NCBI GenBank assembly: GCA_029964075.1
Contig: CM057147.1
Coordinates: forward strand, 21,225,513-21,289,512
DNA length: 64,000 bases
Direction: 5' to 3'
Source of the DNA: Patiria pectinifera
Lineage: Eukaryota > Echinodermata > Asteroidea > Valvatida > Asterinidae
Position 1 is the first letter of the stretch; each line of letters starts with the position of its first letter. The notes under the pieces are model-generated. The model did not search any database. It was not told the origin of the DNA and worked only from the letters and a program-made list of their open reading frames with translations. Position numbers and translations under genes: made by a program. Positions 46,501 to 61,500 of the stretch are shown here, in pieces.

Positions 46501-49500
46501 CCCACTCCTTCGCTGTGTAGAGTCTTAGCAGTGTTATAGTCGTCTACTCTACAGTTCCAGTCGCCATTTTTATGCCATATGTGTCCGGATACGGGAATAG
46601 GAACCATTAGGTAGTGTTTGCTCCTTACAGTGACTGTTCCCGTGGAAGGACACACTAGTTTTTGTATATACGCCTGTAAATAATTATCATCGACCAAACC
46701 AAGAGAAGTTTGACGAACAACCAGGAGTCCAGAAGAAGCCGCTGCAAGTTTAGAGAGCAGACTCCAGATATTAATTAAGGGTAAATATTTATAATATAAC
46801 TTAGTCCCTAAAAACTTGTCATTTTCTTCCTTATCAACAAACCTCGGACAGCCTTGGCAGACATCACCGACACGTACAACCCCTCCTCCTCATCATAGTC
46901 CACACAGCGTAACAGATCCAAACGATCTGGTTTCTTGTCAGCGTCTGGATCGGACTGCTTCTTGAAGTCCAGTCTGTCCAACGACCACGCCGTCAACTCC
47001 TCATCATTCAATTCTGGATGGAAGGAATCCGAATCATTAAGTGAAAAATTGTATTTTAACCCATTAGCAATGTACTACTTTGTATTACATTGTTTATTTT
47101 CCTGGATGAATACAAAAACCCATACAATGGTGGGGCGGTTTGGGGCGGTACAGGGATATTGTTATTTATATATTTTCTTAACTATGGGTAGCCCATTCAG
47201 TATAACCCACTGGTCTCCCATGGGGCCCAGTAAAGAGAAGACAATGTGAAGAAATTACAGTTTTAGGCCAAAAAAAAAAGTCTCCAGTTTGGTGTGTGGC
47301 TTGCGGCGCGTTTTTTTTTTTTTTTTTTTTTTTTTCAAATGTCATGTTCGATCATAAGCCCATCTAAAAACACGTTAAAATGTGCAGCAGCAGGTTTCCA
47401 GTCATACCAGTGAGTTTTTTGAGACATCATCTTTTATTGTTGCCGACGCCAAGATGGCTACTTAATACGCGCATACCAGAAACCGGAGACTTTTTTTTTT
47501 GGCCTTAAGTGTGGGAGGAAAACCCCAGAAGAGTATTCTGAGGAAAACCCATGGAATCAGGTAGGGACTGAAAACCCAATCCACATATTGGCCCAGGCAG
47601 GAATCGAACCCGGATCACAGCGGTGGAAGGCGAGGAAAGTACCGCTATGCCAACCTGACTCCCCTTGCAGGCAGGGTGGTTAGGGGCAGTACAGGAAGTA
47701 GTTACGCAACACATTTTTTCAAAATCAGATCATACAGTGCAAACTGTATAAAAAGATAAAATGTATGCTGTATTGTAGGAACAGTTGGGAGTGCGGCCTA
47801 ATGGTTAGGGTTCGTGACTCATGATCAGAGGGTCAGAGGTTTGAATCCTGCTTCTGGCCATGTGTTGTGTCCTTGGGCAAGCCACTTTACTCCCACTTGC
47901 CGATCTCTCCACCCATTAGCCGGGGAGCAACCTGCGATGGACTGGCATCCCATTCAATGGGAACAGAAAAATTCTGTCGCTTTAACGCCAAGAAAACCAG
48001 AACGAATGCCGGCCTGGTGGGCCATATTGGCTCGGGACAGAATCACATTGGACATACAACTTGTTCACACTGAGAAATGTGTGGTTACTTATAAAGGGTA
48101 AATGATAATAATAAGGAGCAATACCTTCGGTGGCTTCTTCCACCTGTCTCAGCCTCTGTAGGACCACGTGGACTGTGTCAGCCCAGGCAGAGCTCTTCAT
48201 GTAATGACCCATGATCCTCTGCTCGGACCTTGAAGGTTTGCATGCGTCGGAGCTGTAATAGCCGCTGGTGTAGTCTGGTGCCGGAATGAACTCCTGTTGG
48301 TCAATGTGATATACTGAGTAAATGCTGCTTTCTTAAAAAATTAAGCCGATCATTGGATCACAGATGGTGATCTTCCAAACACACGCACATCCAACTTTAG
48401 TCTAAAGACCGCCTTGAAACTTTTTACTCAGATAAAGAGTCTGAGAACAGTACCCTTCTATGACCTGTAACACTGGGTCAACTCATTTGAATATCCACAA
48501 GTGTACAAATATGTGCAGTCCTTCGTTTGTTCCGGTACTTGTACACTAAAACAACTTTTTGACCATCTTTCTTTAAACCTCCGCCATTTCTTAATTTAGG
48601 CTGTATTTTGAGCGCCGTTCTCACCATATGCCACGAAGATGCTGTAGTTTAGGAATATCTGAAAACAATTTTAGCATATCTCCCCAATTCCAAGAAATCT
48701 GCATCTGAAAAAAGTGTAAACATTTCTTTGGACCACTCTATATACCAAACTGTTGATGAGGTAACCTTTTTTTTACGCAAACAAATATTGCTGCAGATAT
48801 TTAATTCCATGAATACTTACCTCTGATCTGGGCAAGATACGGACAAGGAGTGAGCAGGCCGGGATGATGGGGAGTTGAGACATGGACTCAATGGACAGCT
48901 CTTCCATCGGTGGCATGCCAGCGTGCAGTCGCAGCTGAAAACCTCCAGCATTCAGCTGTATGTGCAACAAAACAATGGGAAAAATAGGGTTTAGTTATAT
49001 TTTTTTAATTTTAAACAGAGTCATTTCTTTTCATCAAAACTACAATTCTGTCAAATTGTCAAATTGATATCGCACATAATCAATTTCAATTTTTTTTTTT
49101 ACAATTGAAAAAAGTGAGTTGTGCTTGATTTTTAATAATAGGAATAATTAAGAGTCATTCATTTTCATCAAAACTACAATTCCGATTCATGCAATTCACA
49201 CTAGTCAAATTGATCAATTTCAAACAATCAATTTCAATCTTTCTTTTAGAAAGTTAGTTGCTTTTATTTTTTTTTAATTCAGAGTCATTTCTTTTCATCA
49301 AAACTACAACTCTGATTGATCCATGTTTCATGCAAACTTAACAAATTGCTATTTCAAACAATAAATCTCAATCTTGTTTTCACTTGAAAAGTTGAGAGTT
49401 GTACTTTGTGTGAAGATTAAAAAGGCCAGTTCGTATACTCTCCACAAACAAATTTGACGTCGCAAAACATTCACAGCAAAATATGCCGAAGTTCAAACTG

Positions 49501-52500
49501 TTAATTGTTTTTGCTGCCAGAAATCATGTCTTGATGTTGAAAATCTGCTCGAATTCATGCCTTGATGTCAAATTAACTTTTGCATTCACACTCACAGTAA
49601 ATAAAACTTTTGTTGGGGAAGAGCTCCGGCATTAAAATGGGTTTTATGTTTAGTTAAAAGGGATCAAGCAATCCTTCTTTTTCAAAGCCTACCTTTTTGG
49701 TTGTTTCTCCAACATACAGCTGTAGAACAGCTGCTCCTACAACCACCACGGACCTCGTCACTTTGTCCACCGTGTACATACGCAGGACGGCCAGCTGGGT
49801 TGCCTCGGCCACAGACATGGTGTATCGATACTTAAATGTTGGGCAGCGAGCCGACGAGTCCAGCAGGGCGGTGGTAACCATGTCTGCCCGATGCTGGCTG
49901 GAGGGCAAAGCTATACGACCTGTGACCTGACAAACAAACAAACCAAAAAAAAAATACAAACGGTTTTATCTACCAAACATTTTGCAACTCATTTCCTTAG
50001 AAACGATTTTGGATAGTGAGACAAGAAACTTTTCGCTGAAAAGGGGATTCTTTTTCTGATATTGAGAAATGCTATAAGACCTTTTTTGGCAGTGATCCTT
50101 TTGTAGCTGGTAAGTGTTGTCTCAGCAAATTTGTGGCTCCAGCAGTTCCATGAAAATTCACCACTAGCCAACAGCCAGAAATCCATGTCATTGTTGTCTT
50201 TCCCTTAAAACTAATAAAATTCCAATAGATCTCTCTCAAAGACGGCCATCTCTGTAGGAGAACTGCAACTGCGCATTGCGCAGTGATGAAACTGTTCCAA
50301 ACACGCGAAGAATTGTGTTCGAAATACACAGCAGCCGATGCGCGTTATGCAAATTGAGGCTCAAAATGCCGATGCACGTGGCTGGTATGTAGGAAATGAC
50401 ATCATTTTGAGAGAGACCTATTGAACCACGATGCACCAAAATCAGACCATCTTCCAGAGTGAAGCATTGACCAACCTTGCATATTGTTGCATTATCCGGC
50501 AGGAATCGCACTCCGTCGACGTAAAGATCAAATCCTTCCTCTGCGGGAACTTCTCTATCGGCCGTCACCAAGAGATTGGGATCATGCTCGACCCACGGGG
50601 AGTTCCCTGGATCAAACACTGTCAGGCCGACCTTTGACCCCTCTCGCAGAAGATCTAAACATAAAACAACCGAAGGGGGTTACATTTTTATCTCTATGAC
50701 TTCTGAATAATTTTCAAGACTTGATCTTTAACATTTTACAGAGATTCGTTTTCTGTAATGTTTTAAAAAGTTAGAAAGAAAGCAAGGGTAAAATTTCCTG
50801 CAACAAAAATGAAAGGCATACAACTTAAAAAATTTGATTCGGACACACAGATCAATTTTCTTTACCAAAATGTAATGAAGTCGTCTGCGATTTGGTGTCA
50901 AAGCAGACTTTGTATTTGTACCAACGCAAGCCTTTGATGGTTAACCGCAACAATACTACTGAGGTTGAATTTGTGGAATGCCTCAAATATGAAAATCACA
51001 GGAAAACAGAAATTGATACAATATTTGCCAACCTTCTTCAGCAAATTCCTTCATTGCCCCTTCAGCCGTCACATCCTCTGGAACATCCCCAAAGTACAGT
51101 GGTACAGTCCGATCACCTGCATCAGGTGTCCATGTTGACACCTCATCGGCTGTTTCATCTTGGTTTCCATTAGGGGTGGAGGGGGTAGTTTTCTTTTCGT
51201 AAACAGGAATCAAAGCCCATCCCACAGAAGTGTTAGCGTCTTGCTCACCCTCGTCAGCTGTTACAAAATAAAGTTACCTTGTGAGTCATATCAGAGAGGT
51301 TTCGCATTTGAATACATGTACACACAGGTTTAGCTCTCTGTATCTATTATCAACCATTCCAGCGTGTACGCGTACGCATACGCTTAGTTATTACAACCGT
51401 TACAACATGTAATCCAAAATGGCAGCATCCAGTGAAAGCCTCATATCTGCTGATAATACTGCTTCAAAACACAGACAAATGGTACACATGTGTTCAGCAA
51501 TTCATCTTCTTTTTAAGATAAGTGTGTTCACAGAACTAATTGTCGTTTGGAGACATTCCCTTCAATGATGTATCGATAAAACTGAGAACTCCACAGTAAT
51601 TAAGAAAAACAAAGTTTGGAAGACTTTGAAAAGTTTTGGTTGGAACGATTTTAATGCATTACCTGCTTCTTCTGTTGTGGTTTTATACTGAATTCTCAGG
51701 ACAACTTGTGGTTCAAGTTCCTTGGCGTATTTAAACAACTCTACTTCCTTGGCAGAAAACATGATGTCTGGCACTGACAACTGATGTTTGGACTAGTATA
51801 ATGAAAAGAAAAAACAAGTAAAGAAAGGAAACGTATTTAATCACATTCAAGGAAAAATCAGTTTACAAAGACTGAACCTGAAAGATGCAAAGCTAAAAGC
51901 CGTTTTTCTTTGACCTTCAGCAACCATACCAGATTGAACCTTTGGTAAATCCATAAATGTAACATTTGTCTACACAATTTCTGGAATTGTTTGAAAGGGT
52001 TTTTGAGAAAAGTAGAAATCAAGTCAACCAGGGCCGAAAATTATGGCTCTCATCTTGTTTGAATGGAGTTGGCCTGCATTCTCAGCTCCATCTTCAAAAA
52101 ATTTAAATAACAAATTTGGAGAAAATGCAATCGGAATACATAGCTCCATCGTGAAATCTCTAGTAAAGTTATTAGAGGAGCGCATGTTTAAAACCCAACT
52201 GTTGGTTTACTCCAAACTAATTCAACAGAACTTACCCCAAAGTTTTCTTTAGAGGTTTGCTCTGGAGTTGTCTCCATGTCCTGACTTCCATTCTCTTTAG
52301 CAAAGGATGAGATGATTACAGAATCCTTGATTTGCTTGACTTGCAGAGTCTCATCCCCGATGGATAAGAACACGGTGATCAGCAGTTTCTCCATTTGGAA
52401 GTCAGCGAGCTACAAATATTAAGTAAAATGTATGGATTAAGCAGAAGTTTGCAACCTGTCAATGTGAAGCTGGTGGAACCAAACATAATCTTACATTCAT

Positions 52501-55500
52501 AAATACCTGAGACAAACCACACGTTTTAGAATTGTCTTGAACATGGAGTAAATTTTTGTCTAATTTTTATATTCATGTTTTTTACCAAAACGGAATTATT
52601 GAATGGGAACAATAGTGTGGTAGAGCAGATGCCTGGTTAAATTAAAACCGGTTACGGGCCTGGTTTTTCATTCGAGGTGGGAAAAATTGAACATGGTGGA
52701 TTTGGACCAAATGTGGTTTTTGAGGAAACTTTTCTGTGAGAGTCGGGGAAGTTAACATGATTATTTTGTCCATGTAGCACCTAGTTTTCAAGAGTGGTGA
52801 ACCATTTTTTCAACTTGGAGGAAATTCTCAATTTTCCAGTCGGTCGGGGGGGGGGGGGGGTAGCATTCTTAAGGTTTGATGAGACTACTACTGATCGCTG
52901 ATAAAGGCACTTCTTTGTAGATGGGCAATTCCAATTTTGTGTAATATCTGTGACAGAGCTTTTAAGAGCCCTGTGAATGAAACTTAAAAATGTATTTTTC
53001 AAATCTTATACACACATCATCTAGTATTGGTCAAGGAGATTACAGACTAAGAGTTTTGGATCATTTCTCTGAATCGTTAATTAAATATCACAGTTCATTA
53101 GCCATGTCACTGGCATTACACTTCCTTTCACAATGCTGCAATGGGCCGATCCAGTAAGCTCCGCCCAGTGCGCACATGGGCAAATTAACACGTGCTCCTC
53201 TCCAATGCCACACTGCATTTTCCTTCCGCGCGCATCATACGCGCGTGCACGCATGTTGGACTGAAGTGCACGCACGTCGGACATAAATCACGGCTGTGAT
53301 TGGTCAGAACACCATGGGGCGGTGCTTACTGGATCGGTCCATTGGCCAGTTGGTCATCCTGTTACTTGCGACACAGCTTGTCTACCTGGTTTTTGGTGAG
53401 GTTCCACATCAGCTTGAGTCTGACATTCCTCAGGCCAGCCCTGCAGAGCTGAACCCTCTCCAACTGTGGTTCCAGTTCCTTGGGTGTACTGGGGGCCGTG
53501 TCTACTGGCTCTGGGGTCTGTTGTACAGGCAATGGGGTGACTACGGCTGGTTCTGGAGTGGCCTGGAGTGAAGCTGCTTCGGGCTGTTCTGGTCTTCTAT
53601 ACAGAAAAATGAAAATAGATTTTTTTTTTAAATTGTCCATGCTATGATTTGTATCCCTTAATAATAACCACTTGGGTGGTGTTGTTTTTTTTCAACAACA
53701 CTAACATGTGGTATTTTTAAACTTTATGGTTTATGTTCCTATTCAATAGGGTACAGAGGTGAGATTGGGAAGATGAAAAATCCATAAGTAATCGGCAGAG
53801 GTTTTGAGGGTTGCATGCTGTAGTCCCCACAGCAATTGGCTCTACGGCATGTATGTTTGTATTAGCCTAAGTTTAGGCCCACCAAAAAAATAAAGGAAAA
53901 TGATAAAGGGCACCAAGGACAATTATGGAGGACACCAATGTATAATGAGGACACTATTTTTGGGCCTTACTTGTTCTGTTCTACATAAACCTTTCAGAGA
54001 AAAATAAGTAAGTAAAGTCTGTCACGAGCCAATGTGGCCCATCAGGCCGGTGTTTATCTCCGATTTCAGTAGCACGAAACAACTATTTTTATTCCCTCTG
54101 GACAAGATGCTAGTCCATCACAGGTTACGTACTCTCCAGCTAATGCTGGTACCCCTTTATACTCCTGGGTGGAGAGAGGCAAGTGGGGGTGAAGTGGCTT
54201 GCCCAAGGACACAACATAAGACCAGCAGCTGGATTCGAACCCCTGACCCTCTGATCATGAGTCATCAAAGCCTAACCACTAGGCCACACTCCCCCAAACT
54301 TTTCAGAGACCTTTACGTTAAAATCTCACAAATAATTCTACATTTCAAAGGGATTTCACAAAACTCCTGAAATCAGGAAAATTCCTGACAAATTTCACAC
54401 TGAGGATTACTTGGTGTGGATTAGTACACAAATAATGAATGTTTATGAGCGCAATTGTAAGAATAATTTCATGAGGTGACAGATGGAAATTGTTCCTTTC
54501 AATGAGGTGAAGCCGAGTGGAATGATTTTGATTTGCTTTGGAGATATCAAAGTCAGTGGCGGTTCTGCGGGGGGAGCTGGGGGCTCCCCCTAAAGAAATA
54601 GTCGTAACAAGGGTGCATTTGTACTTAATTTAGTGTTTCTGATTGTATGATTTTATTGGCGCTCCAATTGATTTTTAGAGGTCTAAGTGTCTGGAGAAAA
54701 TAACCGGTCTACATTTCAGCACGCCTCCCGAAAAAAATTCTGGATCCGCCCTACTAGCCCCCCAAAAATATTGGCTATAGAACCGCGCCTGATCAAAGTT
54801 ATAGACTACAAAAACCTTCAAATAATGATATTTCAGTATGAAAATGGTAGCTTTTGAAAGTGTCACAATGATAAAACGGTATTTAGTATGACCTTGAGCT
54901 TATACTCTTCCCGATTTTTGCAGCCTTTCTAATTTTTAGCAGATGAGTAAGCAAAATTTGGCTCAATACTCTATACTTTATACTCTTCCCGACTTTTGCA
55001 ACCTTTCAAATATTTAGCAGATGAGTAAGCAAAATTTGGCTCTATACTGAAGGGAACTATATTATATTTGTATAATTTTTGGCGGGAAGGGAGATTAATT
55101 CTATATAGCTACATCCAAAATGCTTGTTATCAAAAATGAGTCATATCAGATTGCAAATATGTAGACCTGATTTGCAGGAACAGTAAACATTTTCTTCCGC
55201 ACGGAACATTTCATTCAGCTTTTATCTTTCCCCACCCATTTCCGCACGCAAATATCAACTGTGCCAAGTCCAAGTACACTTCATTGATGCACACATTGTA
55301 GTGTTGCTAGTCTGCCTGCTTGCACGCAACGGACTTTCGACTCATTTATTATGAGCTGATGTAAACTCCGACAACCATTGCATGTGTCCTAGCTGTCCTA
55401 ATAACCTGAAAAGCAGATTCTGTGAGACATAAACCTCACATTTAATTTGACCACGGAGTGATCAGTACTGCAATCTACATGTGCATCTCCACCTTGTTTT

Positions 55501-58500
55501 GTCACGTCAGAGCACGCAAACAAAACTCTGATCATAGACTGTGACAAAATTTGAGTCGGAGTAGACCACTCGAGAAGAACTTCAAGCTCCTAATATTAAA
55601 AGGTAAGCGTAGTTGCAACTAGTGAACGTAAAATGAAGGCGGTCAGTACACAAATATCAAAGTAATGTATGTGTAGTAGTATTGCTGATATGCAACATGA
55701 AGTTTTTTGTTTTCATGCCACGTGAACACTTTTTTTTTTTAACATTATCATAATTTTTTATTTTTTTATTTTTTTTAGATACATACATTTATTTCGATGC
55801 TGCATAAAGGCCGATACATAATGTTATATATTCAAATTGGCAATAGATGTACATATATATATATTTACAATAGTGAACATTAACTAAATGGCAGCATCTA
55901 GGTCCGGGGTGAAGCATAAGCTTTGTTCCCCAGCCTATGGACAGACAGACAAGTAACAGACATATATGGAAAGACAGAGCACAGACACAGGTTTAAGACA
56001 GTAATCAAGGCCGTTATTATCCCTATTACATTGCTTTAGTATGCAATTAAAATTTGATTTTTTAGTTTTCTAGCAAAAATAGAGAGAGTGGGTGATGATT
56101 TAAAAGTGTTATCCAGACTATTCCAATATAAGAGTACCACGTTGGACAACACTGTTTTGGGACAATGTCGTTCTACAATAATTAACATACAGATTTTTCC
56201 TAGTAGTACTGTGGGTATTATAGGAATGAATGTTTAAAGTAAGTGTAAAACAGGGGTTAAAACAAGCAGGTAATGCACGATTCATATATTTATACATACA
56301 TTTTCCTAAGTTGAGATGATACAGGTCAGTGAGTTTTAACAATTTTAAATTTGCAAATAGAGGCCCAGAGTGTTCACAATAGCCAGTTATAAAAATTACT
56401 CGAACTGCAATTAGTGTGATAAGGGTAGATTAATGCAATTATCTACCCAAATTAAACCACAGCGCATTGCCTTCCATGTATGTTTATTGATTCAAAAAAA
56501 TGGCTACAAATTAGCCGTTTAAATAATTGTATTTCTAATATAATAACTGATTTTAAAAATGTACAATGTACACCTATAAGTAAAATAAATGTTACAGCTG
56601 TCATAAGCATCAACCCCAGTTTAAATAATTTAATTTCTTAATAATCTTATTTCTGGTTTGTCTGTCGGCCACTGAACTTTCTTAGGTCAGGCCACGTGAT
56701 TTCCAAATACGGCTTAATTATGCAAACTTGAGAAAGGTCGCTGGTCAACATGTAAATTAGGCGCTATGAACTTTTAACCGATGAGACGAGTCAGTTTCGA
56801 TTCGGGATACTTTTTAAAATGTTTTTGACTGTAGGCTATAATAACATTTTTAATAGTTTCACTGTCAATCCATTTTATCTTGTAATATATCTGGCCATAT
56901 TTGAATGTAAATTTTACTTTTACCTGTTCTAACCTTAGTTACATTTTTATGCGAATATGTTAAGTTAATTATTGTTTTTTTAGTTTATGTGATGTATTTT
57001 TTCCTTTTTGATGTAGTTTATAACGAATCCAACCCGTTTATGGTTGCTAATAAAATGATCCTTACCTTACCTTACCTTACCTTACCATATAATGGCCAAA
57101 CCTATGGCTGTAGCTTTAACTACCAAAACTGCCTCTTAATTGTGATGATCATTTGACTCTGAGTATAATCAGTTGATTAATGTTCTCTAACATTAAAACT
57201 GCTGTTTCACACACACACAATTTACGAAAAATATCCGATTCCTCAAATTTGTGCCAAATCAGGATTTCAACGAAATCAATATCTCAAGAGGTATATACTT
57301 CTACAAGGACTTAATTAAAGTTCAAAATATCAGTACCGATAAACCACACAAGCAACAATCTGTGTGATTTTTCAGCATCGCAGTTACCTAATTGTTTCAT
57401 TTCTACCTTGCAGGTTTTGCAGTATCTCTTCCGGCATATGTGAAGATTAAATATGGCTGCATACGTGAATGCTCCAGATGTAGATAAGATGATGAGTGAG
57501 CATCAACTGGACTGCCCAATCTGCTCCAAACACTTCCAGGAGCCCAAGATTCTTGACTGCTTGCATAGTTTTTGCCTTGAATGCCTCAAAGATCTCAGGG
57601 TCAGGCAAGGTGTAGAAAATCCAATGCTGACATGTCCAGTTTGCAGTCACAAAACCAAAATAGGAGATGTTGCTGATCTGCTAGATTACTTAACACTAAG
57701 TGCCCTGGTGGAGGAGGTAACAATGAAGGAACAGCTCCTAGAAGGTCAAGGGTCAAGGATCAGATGTCAAGCCTGTGATGGGAAGAGTCCAGCCATGTCA
57801 AGATGCATGGACTGTGATCAATTTCTCTGTCAGGAGTGCCGGGAAACACACGAAAGCTTGGCCGCCACGGCTCATAACATCTACTCATTGGCTCAGTTTG
57901 GATCAGGAGAGGTTGCTTACAAGAGCAAACTGAGGGAGCACATTCCAATCTGTAGTAAGCACCCGGAACGGAAACTAGAAGTCTACTGTGACACCTGCAA
58001 TCAGCTACTGTGCAGGCGCTGCTCTGTTACCGATCACAGTGGTCACGCCCACTCACTGAAAGGTCTACCGGAAGCTTCTGACAAATGCAAGCAAATTGTT
58101 GCAGAAATGGTGGCGAGGGCTGAGAAATGCCAAGCAGCGTTTGCCACGGCTGCGGATGAAATGCGCAGGTCCTTATTGGATCTTAACATCACGTGTTTCA
58201 ACACCAAGAAAAGGATCACCAAAAAAGCTGACAGGGAGGTCGCTAGGATTCGAGCAGAGGAGGAAAAGATCCTGAACGAGCTGAAGCAAACGTACTTCGA
58301 AAGAGTCGGGATAATAAAGTCCGCAAAGGCTGCGTACACCAAAGAGGTGATCAGCACAGAACGGAAGCAGAAACAAGTGGACAACATAGTGGCTCAAGCT
58401 AGTTGCTACGAGATTCTGAACCTCCAGCAGAAGCTGTTGGATAACATGAGAGAGCTGATATCCAAGCAGCCAGAGAAAGTGCCCAACCATCTGTCCATCA

Positions 58501-61500
58501 TGGAGTTTGAAGACTGGGGCGAGGGGTCACTCGGAAGATTGGTGCTGGAAGAAACTGAATTGAAAGGAAAGGCGGTAGGTGAGGAATCGCACGAGGAAGA
58601 GAACAAGTGGCACTTGAAGAAGGAATTGTGGACATTCCAGCCGGATTATTCTGAATTCACTGTTGCCTGGTACGTCTCGGCATTCTCTAGCGGCAAGATT
58701 CTTGTTGCAGACATCAATCACAAACAGCTGATAACATGCACTCCCTCTCCGGAGGGTGAATCTAAACTCTGCGTCAATCCAAAAGGACTGGAAATCAAAG
58801 GTCTCACTGATCCCAGGAACGTTGCAGTCAATGCCGATGACCAGATCGTTGTCCTGGACGGTCCAAAAGTCAAGGTCTTCAATCCGAATTATCAGCTCCT
58901 CGATCAGTTTACCCCGGGCGGAGGTCCAGATAGACAGCCAACATGCCTCGCAGTGGACAAAAGCACTAATTTGATAGCGGTGGGTTACGCGGACACCGAG
59001 TTGGTACATCTACACGACCCCAAGGGATCCTTCATCAAGATGCTGCCGGCCCCGATGATCAACTCATACCTGACCATCAGCAGGAAGAGGCTGATCTACA
59101 CCAACTGGGGGAAGAAGAAGCTGCTGTCGATGGACTACAACGGCGGAATCATATTCTCGGTAGACATCAGCAACGACATGCCTGACTGGGGCCCGATGGG
59201 TGTGTGCTGCGACAATGAGGGCAGCATCTACGTTGCCGTGTGCGGCGACTGGCCATCGCTGGGTGAGATCCTGCATTTCGGTCCAGACGGAATGTTCATT
59301 GGACGAGCCATCAAGGGACACAGCAATCTACGTGACATCACAGTCACCCCTGATCAGGATCTGGTAGTGGCTGCAGTTGAGTCTGTCAAAATCTACCATC
59401 TACGTACTGATGATAATGAACACTGAGAAACATGCCAGCTGACCCTGGCAAGCTCAGTGGTTGAGTTCAATTCTATTCAATTCAATTCAATTCAGTTCAA
59501 TTCGATTCACTTTATTTTCCAGATAAAAAAAAGGACAATCAGAGTTAAATGTATACAAAATATGTGGAGTTGTAAATAAGAGGTTGTATTAAACAAGTTG
59601 AGTTGTAAACAAGAGATTGTGGGATTGAATACACTGTAGGGCTGTACATCAGAACTGAGTTTTGGATAATTTTCTGAATCATTAATTAGAAATCGTGGTT
59701 TATTGCTTCTGTCGCAGACATTAAAGGGAATGTACATCGTTGGCTTTTGCTGTAATTTTCAGAAATTAACTTTATGAGGGGTTAGTATAATAGATCAAAC
59801 ATTGTTACACTGACATGTTTGAACTTTTTTGTTCGAAAATGCTGGAAAATTGTATGATAAAGGAACCAGTCTAGCTGGCCTGCACCACTTCATGAACATA
59901 TAACTAATAGCAAACAAAATTTGGACTGAAAAAAAAATGGTAAATTGGAGCAGCAGTTGAAGAAAAGTCAGGTTTTTCCAAAGGTGGTCGGCCGACCACC
60001 GTTGGAAATTTACACAAAAATACAACTTTTCTTGAAAACGACTTCACACCAGGTGCAATAATTTTACAGGATGCTTTAGACTGTCATTTATCAACATCCT
60101 AGTAAGGTATTTTGTAAAAATGTGGTAGTTTTGTTCTTAGATGTTTGCAAATGTTGTATATTCCCTTTAAACTTCCTTTCATACTATAAAATACCCAAAA
60201 ATTGCCGTAACTCTACAACAATGTGCTGTCATTCAAGGCAATACATTGACTTTCCGTCTCTAGTGTGTGTCAGTTTGAGTTGACCTATTGACTTACTTTT
60301 ACAAGAGCTAACAGAAAACTAGAAAGCAAAACTGAAATATATATTGGTATTAAAAAGTATGAAGTAAATCTATAAAGCCTTATAAAACATAAAACTTACA
60401 GTACGTTCTTCCTGTTGAAGTTGGGCACAGCACTTGGTGGTTGCCCCTCTCGGATATGCTGATAGGATCTCACCATGTCAAGGGTCAATATCTTTGATGG
60501 CTCGTTGAGAAACACCTGGGAAAATTTCAGCAAATCATATGTATTTTACAAACAAATATGGAAATTTGAAAAACAAAGAAGTCACAACATATGCAGGATT
60601 ACTAGGGTTTTCAATTCATAATATCGAGGGCAATGTGAACACATTCAATGACCAAATTAAAATAGCAGTAATTATTAAACATTTGTTTTGATTGATACAA
60701 AGTTTTTAATTGTTTTTAAGTTTTAACTCGTTCTGACGTACCCTGTCCAAAAATGAAGGGACAGTCATTTACATGTAAAGCTAATGGAGACAAATCTGAG
60801 TTAATGATAATAAAATTAACAAAAATGTGTACTTATAAAGTGCTTTAACTAAGATCAATGCGCTTATTGCCCCTGATCACTGGGCCAATGAAACATTCCA
60901 AATACCATCTCAGCTCCCTGGGGAGTATACAGCTCGATGCAGCCATTTGGGTGCAAAGCGGCTAAAATCAATCACAATAACCATCTCTTCCCTTACACGT
61001 ACCCATTTACTCCTGGGTGGAGAGAAGCAATGAGTGTCAAAGTGCCTTGCCAAAGGGCACACGCACCGCAACCTCAGGCTGGAATCGAACCCATGACCTA
61101 CGAAATTATGCACAACCCACAAGTTCAATGCTCCAGACTACTAGGCCACGGCACTTCACCGTTTAAACAAGGTTCAAGGTTTACCTGTCTCATCTGGTGG
61201 TAGTCTATCGCTTTCATGAATTTCTCTTTCAGCAGCAGCAGCAGCGCCAGGCAGGCGTCTTCTAGAACCTGCCGGTCCCAACGCTCCATGAAGCACTGGT
61301 CCCATATGTACATCACAGCAGGGCTGTTCAGCACTCCCACAAAACCCTGCAAACAAATCGGTGATGGCATCAAAACTGATTACAAAAATAACTAGTAATG
61401 CGTCATCAGTCATTTTCATAACATAATTCCAGCATATTTCTGGTTATTAAAATGGAGCGACCAAATGAAACTGTAAATATTTGTGCATTATTAATGTGAA

